Source of the DNA: Spirochaetota bacterium
GTDB lineage: Bacteria; Spirochaetota; UBA4802; UBA5550
Assembly (NCBI GenBank): GCA_017999915.1
Contig: JAGNKX010000012.1
Coordinates: forward strand, 62,001 to 126,000
Direction: 5' to 3'
DNA length: 64,000 nucleotides
Both the position numbers and the translations under genes were made by a program. The notes under the pieces are model-generated. The model saw only the letters and a list, made by a program, of their open reading frames with translations, was not told where the DNA came from and did no database searches. This document shows positions 23,632 through 32,417 of the stretch, in pieces (the stretch's first letter is position 1; every line of letters begins with the position of its first letter).

Positions 23632-25038
23632 ATGTCACAAGACGGAATCACATCTGAAGAATTAAATAGCCTGGTCACCATCACCAGGAAGGAAATTACC
23701 GACAATATCCAGCATATAGCCGGCCGGGATAAGCCCGTATGGAGAAAAAAAAGCGACGGCACCATGGTCCCCATACCGGTTGAAAAACTGGAGCAATATG
23801 TGGGCGAAAACCAGGACGAGATCACCTTCTATATCCACCGCGACTGGAGGGACAAACCCGTCAACAAGAACCCGCTGGATAATCTCCATATAGAAAATGT
23901 GCCTTCGTTCATTAAGCATATAGAGCAGTATGGGGATATCAAGGACCAGACCGGCCGCTTCCGGAAGATGACCATTGTCGACAGGGAAGAGCTGCTGGAC
24001 CTGGGACTTGAACAGATGAAGAATATCAGGGAGAACAATGAAAAACTCGATCTCTCCGTCCTGGTGAAGATGGTCGAGATCGTCGCCTATACCTTTTATA
24101 CCCACAACGCAAACATCGAGGATATAACCGAATCGCCGAACCTGAAAAACAACATCCAGGGCATTATGGGGAAAACCCGCTGGATCCTTACCATGCTGAT
24201 CGATCAGTTCAAAACGGGCCTCGTGAAATATACGGATTTTAACATGATCGAAGATATTTCTACCCATTCGCTGACCTTCGATCATATCATCCGCGTGATG
24301 CTGAAGTTCATAGCCTTCTGCATATTCTTCAACCATTATATCGACCAGGGGCTGGTCACGAAAAAGATCCGGGCGGTTTTCAGGGAGAAATACCTGCGCT
24401 ACTACAGGAAAAGGCTTCCCATCGAGAACATAGCCATGGAAACGGTTTTCAAGAACGGGATCCGGCGGATCGATGAAACGGAAGAGCTGGTGGATTACGC
24501 CATGGGGGCGCTGCTGTTCGACATGGGGAAGCTCCTCGACCTGAGCTATCACGATTCGATCGACGCCGGATATGACGAAAAGATCGTGCGAAAGCACGTT
24601 CTGAACGGCTACAACATGATCATGAACGCGAAGTCATACCCCTTCGTGGTGCCGGCCATGGCCGCGTTCCACCATGAGCTCTACAGCGATAAAGGGGGGT
24701 ACAATTTCACCGCCCCGATAATCGCCAAGCTCTTCAAGACCAGGATCGATGAAACGAAGGTCAAGTATTACATCTCCTACGATGAAAAGGATCTCATCAA
24801 CGGCATCGCCCTTGCCTATATGCCGGTCAAGATCCTGGAGGTGGTCGATATTTTTGACGCCTTGAAAAACAAGAAAAAGAAATCGGCCTATCAATCGCTA
24901 CTTATAATGAAGAAGGAATTTATCACCAAGAGCCTGAAGATAGACCCCCTCATATATGCGATATTTCTTGAATTCAATTCCAAATGCGATCTCATTACTC
25001 CCCAGGAATTTGAGGAGATCGATGCGATCATCTATTGA
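23632..25038 (+). CDS. Degenerate HD-GYP-like protein
   Basis: The 468-residue soluble protein has a C-terminal half patterned on HD-GYP phosphodiesterases of cyclic di-GMP: ALLFDMGKLLDLSYHDS, then KHVLNGYNMI, AAFHHELYSDKGGYN and VVDIFDALKNKKKKSAYQSL. The diagnostic HD pair is FD here (LLFDMGK), and GYP reads GYN, while HHE is kept. Loss of the first metal ligand suggests weak or no hydrolase activity, perhaps a sensor of the nucleotide. The N-terminal 280 residues are helical and match nothing recognised. It may be functionally tied to the divergent PAS kinase. Confidence 0.72.
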   Translation: MSQDGITSEELNSLVTITRKEITDNIQHIAGRDKPVWRKKSDGTMVPIPVEKLEQYVGENQDEITFYIHRDWRDKPVNKNPLDNLHIENVPSFIKHIEQYGDIKDQTGRFRKMTIVDREELLDLGLEQMKNIRENNEKLDLSVLVKMVEIVAYTFYTHNANIEDITESPNLKNNIQGIMGKTRWILTMLIDQFKTGLVKYTDFNMIEDISTHSLTFDHIIRVMLKFIAFCIFFNHYIDQGLVTKKIRAVFREKYLRYYRKRLPIENIAMETVFKNGIRRIDETEELVDYAMGALLFDMGKLLDLSYHDSIDAGYDEKIVRKHVLNGYNMIMNAKSYPFVVPAMAAFHHELYSDKGGYNFTAPIIAKLFKTRIDETKVKYYISYDEKDLINGIALAYMPVKILEVVDIFDALKNKKKKSAYQSLLIMKKEFITKSLKIDPLIYAIFLEFNSKCDLITPQEFEEIDAIIY

Positions 25039-25289
25039 AATACGAAATACTGACCGGTTCCGGCCCGCGCCGGCATATCACCGGGATAGCCGTAATCCTG
25101 AAAAGTCCTTGATAAGGCATCGGTCCCTGTAATGATATCGTCGGATGTGCCGATGAGCAGGCGCCGCCGGAGCGGGCCTTGGGGGCCCTGGCAAGGGCCT
25201 ACGGGTATTACCGGAAGAGGGAATGAGGCGCGCGGAACAGCCCCGTCTCTCAAGGACGTCTCATATCTAAAGTAAATAACGAAGGTGAA

Positions 25290-26600
25290 ATGATGACCCA
25301 ACAGTCTGTCATCGAGATGTCAGTGCCATTCGAGCTTGCATACTGCAGCGTTGTCAGGAGTTACGTTGAAAGCTCCTCCCTGGCCATGGGGCTTGGCGAG
25401 GATGAGGCCAGGTCCCTCATGTCCGCGGCGGATGAGCTCTTCTCGTACCTGTGCCGTGAATATGCGCCGACGGCAAAGGCGCGGATCCTCTGCACCGGGG
25501 GGATATATTTTGTCAGGATCGATTTCGTCTTTCCATTCGCGAAGCTCGATCTCCACGCCCTGAATCTTGCCCGGCCGGTATGCGCCGGGGATTTTGCGCG
25601 GAGCAGCGAGGCCGGCCTGGCCGTGGTGGCCCGGGTCGTTGACCGCTTCGAGATGGATTATAACCGGGAAAACTACATCCGCATGAGCATCTCCAAGAAC
25701 AAGGAATACCCGGCAACGGCCGACGGGCCCGCGCCCGCGCAGCCGGTCACGGGACAATATAAAATCACCGCCCCCGATACCGAAGAGATCAAGGCGATAT
25801 CGCAGGCCCTCCGTGCCGCGTCCGGGGCGGAATGCTGCCCTCGCTCCTTCGCCGTTCCCGGCAAGCTCGCGGACATGGTCATCGCCGGCGATTATGAAGC
25901 CCGGATCGTCCGGGGCCACCGCGGTGAGCTGGGCGGCTGCATCCTGTGGCATTCCATGACGGAAAAAACCGTCGAGTGCTTCGGCCCCTTCGTCTTTGGC
26001 GCGGCGGCCGCGGAAGCAATGGCAAAAGACCTCATCGAATCATGCCTCAACGCCATCGCCAGGACAAAGGCCCAGAGCCTCATTTGCAGGCAGACCGGCA
26101 TGGTCCCGCCGCCGGGGTATTTCGAGCACCTGGGATCATATTCCATGAAGCGGCGGGAAGGCGGCTCCTTCCTGACGTCCACTTATTACCGCAGCATCGG
26201 CGAAGATGAGGGCGCCGTCGTCTGGTGCAGCCCCGGTTTCGACGATTATCTCCGCGCCGAGTACGACCGCCTGGTCTTTCCGCGCCAGATCCGGATCGCG
26301 CAGAATCATGGCGAGACCAGGGGCGCCCGCTCCGTCATATCGGCCGATTTTGACGGCGACCAGTCCCTCATCACCCTGAACCCGGTGCTGAGCGGCACCG
26401 ACAACGGGGCGAACATCGCGGCCCACCAGGACCTGACGCGGCGCGAGAACATCCTGAACGCCTTTTTCCAGGTTGACCTGGGACTGGCCTGGCAGACGGA
26501 GTTCATGCCGCCGCTCAGGGAGCTTGGCTTCGTGCCGCGCATGGTGCTGCCGAACGCGGGAGCCGGCGACCTGGTTGTCTTCACATGGGAGCGGGACTGA
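25290..26600 (+). CDS. RsbW-like ATPase domain fused to a GNAT-like domain
   Basis: The 436-residue protein has two parts. Residues about 1-145 resemble a serine/anti-sigma kinase ATPase (VPFELAYCSVVRSYVESS, LMSAADELFSYL, EAGLAVVARVVDRFEMDY), though the N-box Asn is not evident, so catalysis is doubtful. Residues about 165-436 form an acyltransferase-like region with matching architecture to the GNAT protein two genes downstream (LGGCILWHS, FFQVDLGLAWQTEF, LRELGFVPRMVLP). The ATG at 25293 is an equal start. Its TGA overlaps the ATG of the next gene by one base (TGATG, 26598-26602), so the two are coupled. Function unknown; a signalling or modification role is guessed only from domains. Confidence 0.65.
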   Translation: MMTQQSVIEMSVPFELAYCSVVRSYVESSSLAMGLGEDEARSLMSAADELFSYLCREYAPTAKARILCTGGIYFVRIDFVFPFAKLDLHALNLARPVCAGDFARSSEAGLAVVARVVDRFEMDYNRENYIRMSISKNKEYPATADGPAPAQPVTGQYKITAPDTEEIKAISQALRAASGAECCPRSFAVPGKLADMVIAGDYEARIVRGHRGELGGCILWHSMTEKTVECFGPFVFGAAAAEAMAKDLIESCLNAIARTKAQSLICRQTGMVPPPGYFEHLGSYSMKRREGGSFLTSTYYRSIGEDEGAVVWCSPGFDDYLRAEYDRLVFPRQIRIAQNHGETRGARSVISADFDGDQSLITLNPVLSGTDNGANIAAHQDLTRRENILNAFFQVDLGLAWQTEFMPPLRELGFVPRMVLPNAGAGDLVVFTWERD

Positions 26601-27721
26601 TGGAAACGCGTCAATTTTCCCTGGACAGGCTTGTGCCGGATTACATACGCTGCTTCGAGCCTTATACTCCGAGCAAGCCCGACCCGGAGCTGATGAGCCT
26701 CTACAACTGCACGCGCCTCTTCCGCATGAACAACAACGAGAATCCCCTGGGGCCGACGCAGGCCGCCCGTGAGATAATAAGCCGCTTCCCGCCGCCGCGC
26801 GCGTCGGTCTATCCCAGCGGCGACTCCTATTACCTGCGCTGCAGGCTGGCGGAGAAGTTCGGGCTGCACCCGGACCAGTTCATCGTGGGCAACGGGGCCA
26901 ACGAGGTGATCGCCTTCGTCATCAAGGCCTTCTGCGAGCAGGGCGATTCCATCATCACGGCGGACAAGACTTTCGCCGTGTATGAATGGGTGGCGCAGTT
27001 TTCCGGCTTCAGGGCCGAGCTCGTGCCCCTCAGGGATTTCGCCTTCGATATAGACGGCATGCTCGGCAGGATCGACGGGCGGACCAAGATACTCTTCCTC
27101 TGCAATCCCAACAACCCTACCGGCACCTACGTGACCGGGGCGGGGGTCCGCCGCCTTCTCGACGCGGTGCGGGGAAGGCAGATCGTCGTGGTCGACGAGG
27201 CCTATTTCGAGTTCGTGGACCGGGAGGATTACCCGGACTGCATGGGCCTCATCGCCGAGTATCCGAACCTGGTGGTGTTCCGCACCTTTTCGAAGATGTA
27301 CGCCCTGGCGGGCCTCAGGATAGGGTACCTGGCCGGATCGAAGGAGGTCGTGGACATCATCCGCAGGACCTGCGTGGTCTATTCCGTCAACGGCCTGGCC
27401 CAGGAGGCGGCGATCGCCTCCCTCGGCGACGGGGAGCACATCCTTCGTACGAGGCATATGGTGCGCGACGGCAAGGCCTTCCTGACCAGGGAGCTCGGTC
27501 TCCTGAAGCTGGAGCACCATTGCGCCGAGGGGAACTTCCTCATGGTACGCCTCGGCATGAGCGACGGCCTGGCCTACCGGAAGCTCATGACCCACGGCGT
27601 CATGGTGCGCAGCATGACCGGGTTCCGGTTTCCCAATTATATACGCGTCACCATCACGACACCTGAGGCCCATGAGGCACTCGTGGAGTCCCTGGCCGCG
27701 ATCACCCGCCAACCGGCATGA
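26600..27721 (+). CDS. HisC-like PLP aminotransferase
   Basis: The 373-residue fold-type I aminotransferase shows the HisC pattern: MNNNENPLGP, VGNGANEVIAFVIKAF, LCNPNNPTGTYV, VVDEAYFEF and the PLP lysine Lys232 in FSKMYALAGLRIGYL. HisC transfers an amino group to imidazole-acetol phosphate in histidine synthesis, but related enzymes act in cobalamin, phosphonate and natural-product routes. No other histidine gene is nearby, and its partners are two GNAT-like proteins, so a special role is likelier. The start at 26600 overlaps the upstream stop (TGATG) and is preferred over an in-frame ATG at 26585. Confidence 0.85.
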   Translation: METRQFSLDRLVPDYIRCFEPYTPSKPDPELMSLYNCTRLFRMNNNENPLGPTQAAREIISRFPPPRASVYPSGDSYYLRCRLAEKFGLHPDQFIVGNGANEVIAFVIKAFCEQGDSIITADKTFAVYEWVAQFSGFRAELVPLRDFAFDIDGMLGRIDGRTKILFLCNPNNPTGTYVTGAGVRRLLDAVRGRQIVVVDEAYFEFVDREDYPDCMGLIAEYPNLVVFRTFSKMYALAGLRIGYLAGSKEVVDIIRRTCVVYSVNGLAQEAAIASLGDGEHILRTRHMVRDGKAFLTRELGLLKLEHHCAEGNFLMVRLGMSDGLAYRKLMTHGVMVRSMTGFRFPNYIRVTITTPEAHEALVESLAAITRQPA

Positions 27722-27765
27722 CGGCGGCGCCCTTGAAACCGCGCTGACACTATAAGGAGGTGCCC

Positions 27766-28785
27766 ATGGCGCCTGTTGAAATGAACGAGGGGAAACGGCA
27801 CACCGTGAGGCTCTTCCGGCGCGAGGACGCGCCGCAGATCACGAAGCTCTTCCGCGCCGTGTACGGCGACGGCTACCCGGCCCGGTTCGTCTACGATCCG
27901 GAAAAGATAATCGAGGCCTTTGAAAAGGGGGAGAGCTATTCCATCGTGGCCGTTATGGAAGACGGCTCCCTCGCAGGACAGTGTTCCCTGTTCCGGAGCT
28001 CTCCCTACCGCGGCCTCTATGAGAACGGCGCGGGCCTGGTGCTGCCCCAATACCGCAAGATGGGCATCAACGAGGATATCCTGGATTTCATCTACAAGTC
28101 AAAGGACCTGGCGGCCCGCCTCGGCATGGAGGAGTTGTGGGGCGAGGCGGTATGCAATCATGTATTCATGCAGAAGGCGGTGCTGCGGCACGGGGCTGTC
28201 GAGACCGCCCTGGAAGTTGACCTGATGCCCTCCGAAGCCTATGAAAAAGAAAAGAGCGCCGGGGGCCGCGTGGCCGCTATCAACTCATTCATATGTTACA
28301 GGCCCCGTACCATGGATATTCATGCTCCCCGCGCCTACGAAGACGCCCTGGCCTGGATCTACGGTGGGCTTGACGATTCCCGGATGATCCGCCCGGCGGC
28401 CGGGGAACTGCCGGGGATCGCGACGGTGCGGGACGTGCAGCTCCTCGAATTCGCCCGGGTGGCGCGGATCAACGTGGACGAGTGCGGTTCCGATTTCAGG
28501 AAGAGCATGGAGGAATTGGAAGAGGATCTGAAGGTAAAGAACATGGCCGTCACCCAGGTGCGCCTGAAGCTGACCAAACCCTGGATCGGCGGGGCGGTGG
28601 AGATCCTTCGCTCCATGGGCTACTTCTTCGGCGGACCCCTGCCGCGCTGGTTCGACGATGACGGGCTCCTCATGCAGAAGACGCACGGTACGCCGGACTG
28701 GGAGGCCATTCATCTTCACAGCGACCGTGCCAGGAGGATACGGGACCTGGTTTTCGAAGACTGGCGCGCCGTCACCGGCGGCTGA
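27766..28785 (+). CDS. GNAT-family acyltransferase-like protein
   Basis: The 339-residue protein begins with a GNAT domain: VRLFRREDAPQITKLFRAVY, IVAVMEDGSLAGQCSLF, GLVLPQYRKMGINEDILDF, the last being the acyl-CoA binding loop with a changed RxxGxG. The C-terminal half (about 190-339) is less clear and may be a second GNAT-like lobe. AAGGAGG six bases before the ATG at 27766 fixes the start over a GTG at 27760. It closes the three-gene plus-strand module; an acyl group might be moved onto the amine made by the HisC-like enzyme, which is inference. Confidence 0.75.
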   Translation: MAPVEMNEGKRHTVRLFRREDAPQITKLFRAVYGDGYPARFVYDPEKIIEAFEKGESYSIVAVMEDGSLAGQCSLFRSSPYRGLYENGAGLVLPQYRKMGINEDILDFIYKSKDLAARLGMEELWGEAVCNHVFMQKAVLRHGAVETALEVDLMPSEAYEKEKSAGGRVAAINSFICYRPRTMDIHAPRAYEDALAWIYGGLDDSRMIRPAAGELPGIATVRDVQLLEFARVARINVDECGSDFRKSMEELEEDLKVKNMAVTQVRLKLTKPWIGGAVEILRSMGYFFGGPLPRWFDDDGLLMQKTHGTPDWEAIHLHSDRARRIRDLVFEDWRAVTGG

Positions 28786-28796
28786 CGGCCCGGCGA

Positions 28797-29636
28797 TCAG
28801 GCGTATTCCAGGAGGCGCATGAGGAGGTTGCCGGCCACCTTACGGCGGTAGGCGGCCCCGCCGCGCAGATCGTCAATGGGCATCACCGCTTCCCGCGCCG
28901 TCCCGGCGGCGGCGGACAGGGTTTCCTCCGTAAGCCGCTTTCCTGCAAGTATCGATTCCGCAGCGCCGCACCGTATGATCACGGGCCCTGTGCCGCCCCA
29001 GGCCAGGGCGGCCCCTTCGATCACGCCGTTCCCCGAGAGACGCACCAAAGCGGCCATGCTCACGATGGAGCAGGCCAGGGCCCTGCGGGCGCCGACCTTT
29101 TCGAAATGCTGAATCACGGGGCCTTCTGGCAGTTTGAATCTAACCGAGGCCAGGACCTCGCCGGGCCGCAGGCAGGTCCCGCCCGGGCCGGTGATGAAGT
29201 CGCCTATCTTCACGCACCGCCTGTCACGGGCCGAGACCAGGTCCAGCTCCGCGTCCAGTACATGGAGGGGCGGCAGGGAATCGCCGGCGGGCGATGCGTT
29301 GCAGATGTTGCCGCCGATAGTCCCCATGGCCCGGATCAGGGGGGAGCCGATTTCCCTAACCGCACGGGCAAGAACCGGCGGCACCGCGGCGGCGGCCGGT
29401 TCCTTCAGCATCTCGGCAAAGGTTGCGCATGCCCCGATGGTCACCGTGGATCCTGCAAGAGTGACTCCCTGCAGCTCCGGTATCCGTTCGAGGCAGATAA
29501 GGGAGGGCGGGTCGGCGGTCCCGCGTCGCAGGCGCACCAGGAGGTCAGTGCCTCCGGCGAAAAGGGACGCCCGAGGATTCTCTTCCATGATCGTCCAGAG
29601 CTCTCCCATCGAAGAGGGGAGGAATACCGGTCTCAT
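28797..29636 (-). CDS. Xanthine-dehydrogenase-family FAD-binding subunit
   Basis: The 279-residue protein has the FAD-binding subunit signature of the family: SLFAGGTDLLVRLRRG near the N-terminus, AVREIGSPLIRAMGTIGGNICNASPAGD in the middle and FEKVGARRALACSIV toward the end. It passes electrons from the Fe-S subunit to NAD+ or another acceptor. The ATG at 29636 overlaps the stop of the Fe-S subunit gene (ATGA, 29633-29636), which fixes the start; a longer in-frame reading to 29981 is an artefact of the Fe-S gene. It is the last gene of the second hydroxylase operon. Convergent with the GNAT gene, 11 bp away. Confidence 0.92.
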   Translation of the reverse strand: MRPVFLPSSMGELWTIMEENPRASLFAGGTDLLVRLRRGTADPPSLICLERIPELQGVTLAGSTVTIGACATFAEMLKEPAAAAVPPVLARAVREIGSPLIRAMGTIGGNICNASPAGDSLPPLHVLDAELDLVSARDRRCVKIGDFITGPGGTCLRPGEVLASVRFKLPEGPVIQHFEKVGARRALACSIVSMAALVRLSGNGVIEGAALAWGGTGPVIIRCGAAESILAGKRLTEETLSAAAGTAREAVMPIDDLRGGAAYRRKVAGNLLMRLLEYA

Positions 29637-30109
29637 CGGTCCTCCTCTACGCGCAGGCGGCGCGCCGCCAGCTCCACCGCGTCCACGATTTTGACGTAGC
29701 CGGTGCAGCGGCAGATATTGCCGCTCAGCGCCTCGCGTATCTGCTCCCGCGTGGGTTCCGGGTTCGCGGACAGGAGCGATACGGCGGAGAGGACCATGCC
29801 CGGCGTGCAGAAGCCGCACTGCACCGCCCCGGCCTCGATGAAGGCCGCCTGGACCGGATGGAGCTCTCCCTCCGGGGCGAGTCCCTCGATGGTGGTGACG
29901 CGCCGGCCGCCGAGCTGTGCCGCGGTCATGAGGCACGAGAGGCGGCTCGTCCCGTCCACCAGGATCGTGCAGGCGCCGCATTCGCCTTCGCCGCAGCCCT
30001 CCTTGGTGCCGGTGAGGCCCAGGTCGTCCCGGAGCAGGTCCACGGCGCGGCGGTCCGGCGCGGTGTCCACGATTCGTTCAGTCCCGTTCAGTATGAATGC
30101 AATCTTCAA
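29633..30109 (-). CDS. Xanthine-dehydrogenase-family [2Fe-2S] subunit
   Basis: The 158-residue protein carries both [2Fe-2S] centres of the family: EGCGEGECGACTILVDG with a later LSC for the plant-type cluster, and QCGFCTPGMVLSA with NICRCTGYVKI for the second. Length and motifs are normal for the small subunit of three-part molybdenum hydroxylases. Four-base overlaps with the Mo subunit gene (30106-30109) and the FAD subunit gene (29633-29636) show a tightly coupled operon. Confidence 0.95.
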   Translation of the reverse strand: MKIAFILNGTERIVDTAPDRRAVDLLRDDLGLTGTKEGCGEGECGACTILVDGTSRLSCLMTAAQLGGRRVTTIEGLAPEGELHPVQAAFIEAGAVQCGFCTPGMVLSAVSLLSANPEPTREQIREALSGNICRCTGYVKIVDAVELAARRLRVEEDR

Positions 30110-32403
30110 TCCTTTCCTCCTCCGCCATGATCATCGTGCCTGCCCATGATCCGCTCCGGCTTCAGGGGGGAGCGCGCGGGGCGGAAGCCGAGGGCGTCTC
30201 CCACGGCGCCGGCGATGGCGGGCAGGGGGCCGTTGACCCCCACCTCGCCCACGCCTTTCATGCCGCAGGGACCGGACGGCTCCTCGGAGTCGACGGACCG
30301 GGATACGATGTCCGGAACGTCCAGGGCCGTGGGGACAGCGTAATCGGAAAAGCGCGGGTTCAGGATGCGCCCCCGGTCGAGGAGCACCTCCTCGCCCAGG
30401 GCGTAGCCGATGCCCTGGGCCACGGCGCCCTGTACCTGCTGGTTGAAGGAGGCCGGGTTGATGAGCTTCCCCGCGTCGGTGACCGCGGCGTAATCGCTGA
30501 CGGTGACCGCGCCGGTGAGCTCGTCGATCTCGATCCGCGCGACATGGGCGGCGTAGGAAAATATCTCGTGGGGAAAGCCGAGGCGGAAGGAGGTCCCCGT
30601 GCGGGGGACATTTTGCACAACGGGCATGATGAAGCGGTTCGTGCAGAGGCGCTCCGCTTCGGGCATGATGCCGGCCAGGAATTCCAGCGGCGTTCTTTTC
30701 CCGGTGGGGCGGTGGACCACGCAGCCCGGCTCAAGGTCCAGGGTCCCGGTGTCGTCGACGAGCATGACCATGGCGGCCCAATGGAAGAGGCGCTTTTTCA
30801 TGTCCTCGCAGGCGGGTATGAGGGCGTTCGCATAGGTGTAGGTCGTCCTGCTGGCCGAGGAGGAGCCCGAGGGCAGGGCGCGGTCGGTGTCCGGCTGTTC
30901 CAGCTCCATGCGCGGCGCGTCCTGGTTGAGGATGGCGCCGGCGATCTGAACGAAGGTGCTGGAATTGCCCTGGCCCATGTCGGAAATGCCGTTGTAGACG
31001 CGGATGGTTCCGCGCGGCGTGAGCTCTATCTTGGCGATGGCCGCGTCGGGGAGGCCCCTGCCGTAGCCCATGGCGTTGAAGACCGCGGCGATGCCCGTGC
31101 CGCGGCGCCTGAAGAGCCCGGCCGAGGACTTCCATCGCTCCCGCTCCTTCCAGAGGGGATCGCTCCTGACCGCCTCCAGGCACTGGCGCAGCGCGATGGA
31201 GGAGGACACGGTGACGCCGACGCAGTTCCGGTCTCCCGCCCCGAGGGCGTTGGCGATGCGCAGCTCCAGTGGGTCCATGCCGATCCTGGCGGCCAGGAGG
31301 TCCATCATACCTTCGAAGGCGAAGCTTACCTGGCACACGCCGAAGCCGCGCATGGCCCCTGCCACGGGATTGTTCGTGTACACGCACCATCCCTCGATGC
31401 GCGTGTGGGGGATGGCGTAGGGTCCGCCGGCGTGTTCCATTCCCAGCTCCATCACCTCGCCGCCCAGGTGGGCGTAGGCGCCCGTGTTATAGTAGAGGCG
31501 GCATTCCAGGGCCGCGAGTTTTCCCCTGGACGAGGCGCCGAGCCGGTAATACATGCGGGCCCCATGGCGCTTGTATCCGGCGACGAAGGCCTCCTCACGG
31601 TCCCACCGCATGGAGACGGGACGCCCGCCCGCGTGGAGGGCCGCCAGGGCGAGAAGGCACTGGACCGTGGCGCCGTCCTTGCCGCCAAAGCCGCCGCCGA
31701 GGAAGGGGGCGATCACATGAATCCGGTCTATGCCGATTCCCAGGGCATGGGAAATCTCGAAGCGGTCCCTGAAAGGGGCCTGGGTGGATACTGTTATGGT
31801 GATGCGCCCGTCCTCGCCGAGACGCGCGGTGCCGCACTGCCCCTCGATGAAGGCGTGGTCCTGGAAGGGCACTTCGAAGCATTGTTCCAGTATGATATTG
31901 CACTCCTTGAAGGCGGCGGTCGTGTCTCCCTTTTCTATGAGGGCGCTGAGCAGCAGGTTTCCCTGATCGTGCACCGCGGGAGCGCCGGGCCTCAGCGCCT
32001 CCTCGGGATCGAAAACCGCCGGCGTTTCCTCGATGTCCGCCCTGACCAGGGAGCGGGCGCGCCCGAGGGTTTCCCGGTCAGTGGCGATCACCAGGGCCAC
32101 GGGATCGCCGCAATGGCGGACGCGGTCCCCGGCCAGGACCGGCTGGTCCTTGTGGACGATGCCCTGCAGGTTGGTGCCGGGCACGTCCTTTGCCGTAAGG
32201 ACTGCGATCACGCCGGGCAGGGCGGCGGCCGCGGATGAGTCGACGCCGCGTATCCTTCCGCTCGGCACGCCCGCCCGCACCGCGCCGGCCCAGAGGGTGT
32301 CCGCGGGATGACTGTCGAAGGCGTAGCGCTCGACGCCCCGTACCTTGGCTTCCGCGTCGAATCGGGGCTGACCCCTGCCTATGCTGTTCATGCCGTTACT
32401 CAT
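30106..32403 (-). CDS. Xanthine-dehydrogenase-family molybdopterin-binding subunit
   Basis: The 765-residue catalytic subunit shows VRGVERYAFDSHP at the start, then PGVIAVLTAKDVPG, APFLGGGFGGKDGATV (Mo cofactor loop), NPVAGAMRGFGVCQVSFAFEG and the catalytic Glu720 in GMKGVGEVGVNG. The ATG at 32403 has AAAGGAAG upstream; the 100 or so in-frame codons before it only mirror the MFS gene in another frame. The substrate is not certain: the partner MFS carrier suggests uptake of a small heterocycle such as a purine or related ring, but the operon holds no purine genes. Confidence 0.93.
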   Translation of the reverse strand: MSNGMNSIGRGQPRFDAEAKVRGVERYAFDSHPADTLWAGAVRAGVPSGRIRGVDSSAAAALPGVIAVLTAKDVPGTNLQGIVHKDQPVLAGDRVRHCGDPVALVIATDRETLGRARSLVRADIEETPAVFDPEEALRPGAPAVHDQGNLLLSALIEKGDTTAAFKECNIILEQCFEVPFQDHAFIEGQCGTARLGEDGRITITVSTQAPFRDRFEISHALGIGIDRIHVIAPFLGGGFGGKDGATVQCLLALAALHAGGRPVSMRWDREEAFVAGYKRHGARMYYRLGASSRGKLAALECRLYYNTGAYAHLGGEVMELGMEHAGGPYAIPHTRIEGWCVYTNNPVAGAMRGFGVCQVSFAFEGMMDLLAARIGMDPLELRIANALGAGDRNCVGVTVSSSIALRQCLEAVRSDPLWKERERWKSSAGLFRRRGTGIAAVFNAMGYGRGLPDAAIAKIELTPRGTIRVYNGISDMGQGNSSTFVQIAGAILNQDAPRMELEQPDTDRALPSGSSSASRTTYTYANALIPACEDMKKRLFHWAAMVMLVDDTGTLDLEPGCVVHRPTGKRTPLEFLAGIMPEAERLCTNRFIMPVVQNVPRTGTSFRLGFPHEIFSYAAHVARIEIDELTGAVTVSDYAAVTDAGKLINPASFNQQVQGAVAQGIGYALGEEVLLDRGRILNPRFSDYAVPTALDVPDIVSRSVDSEEPSGPCGMKGVGEVGVNGPLPAIAGAVGDALGFRPARSPLKPERIMGRHDDHGGGGKD

Positions 32404-32417
32404 ATGGTTTGCTTCCT

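Noticed and set aside
25130-25230. Protein-like C-terminus (ALGALARAYGYYRKRE) in the gap before the ATPase/GNAT gene
   Set aside because: Only about 33 codons, no start codon or ribosome site, no recognised family; could be chance or a remnant but cannot be supported.
30097-32238. Long plus-strand open frame of 713 codons
   Set aside because: Antisense of the Mo-binding subunit, with no motif and a biased composition.
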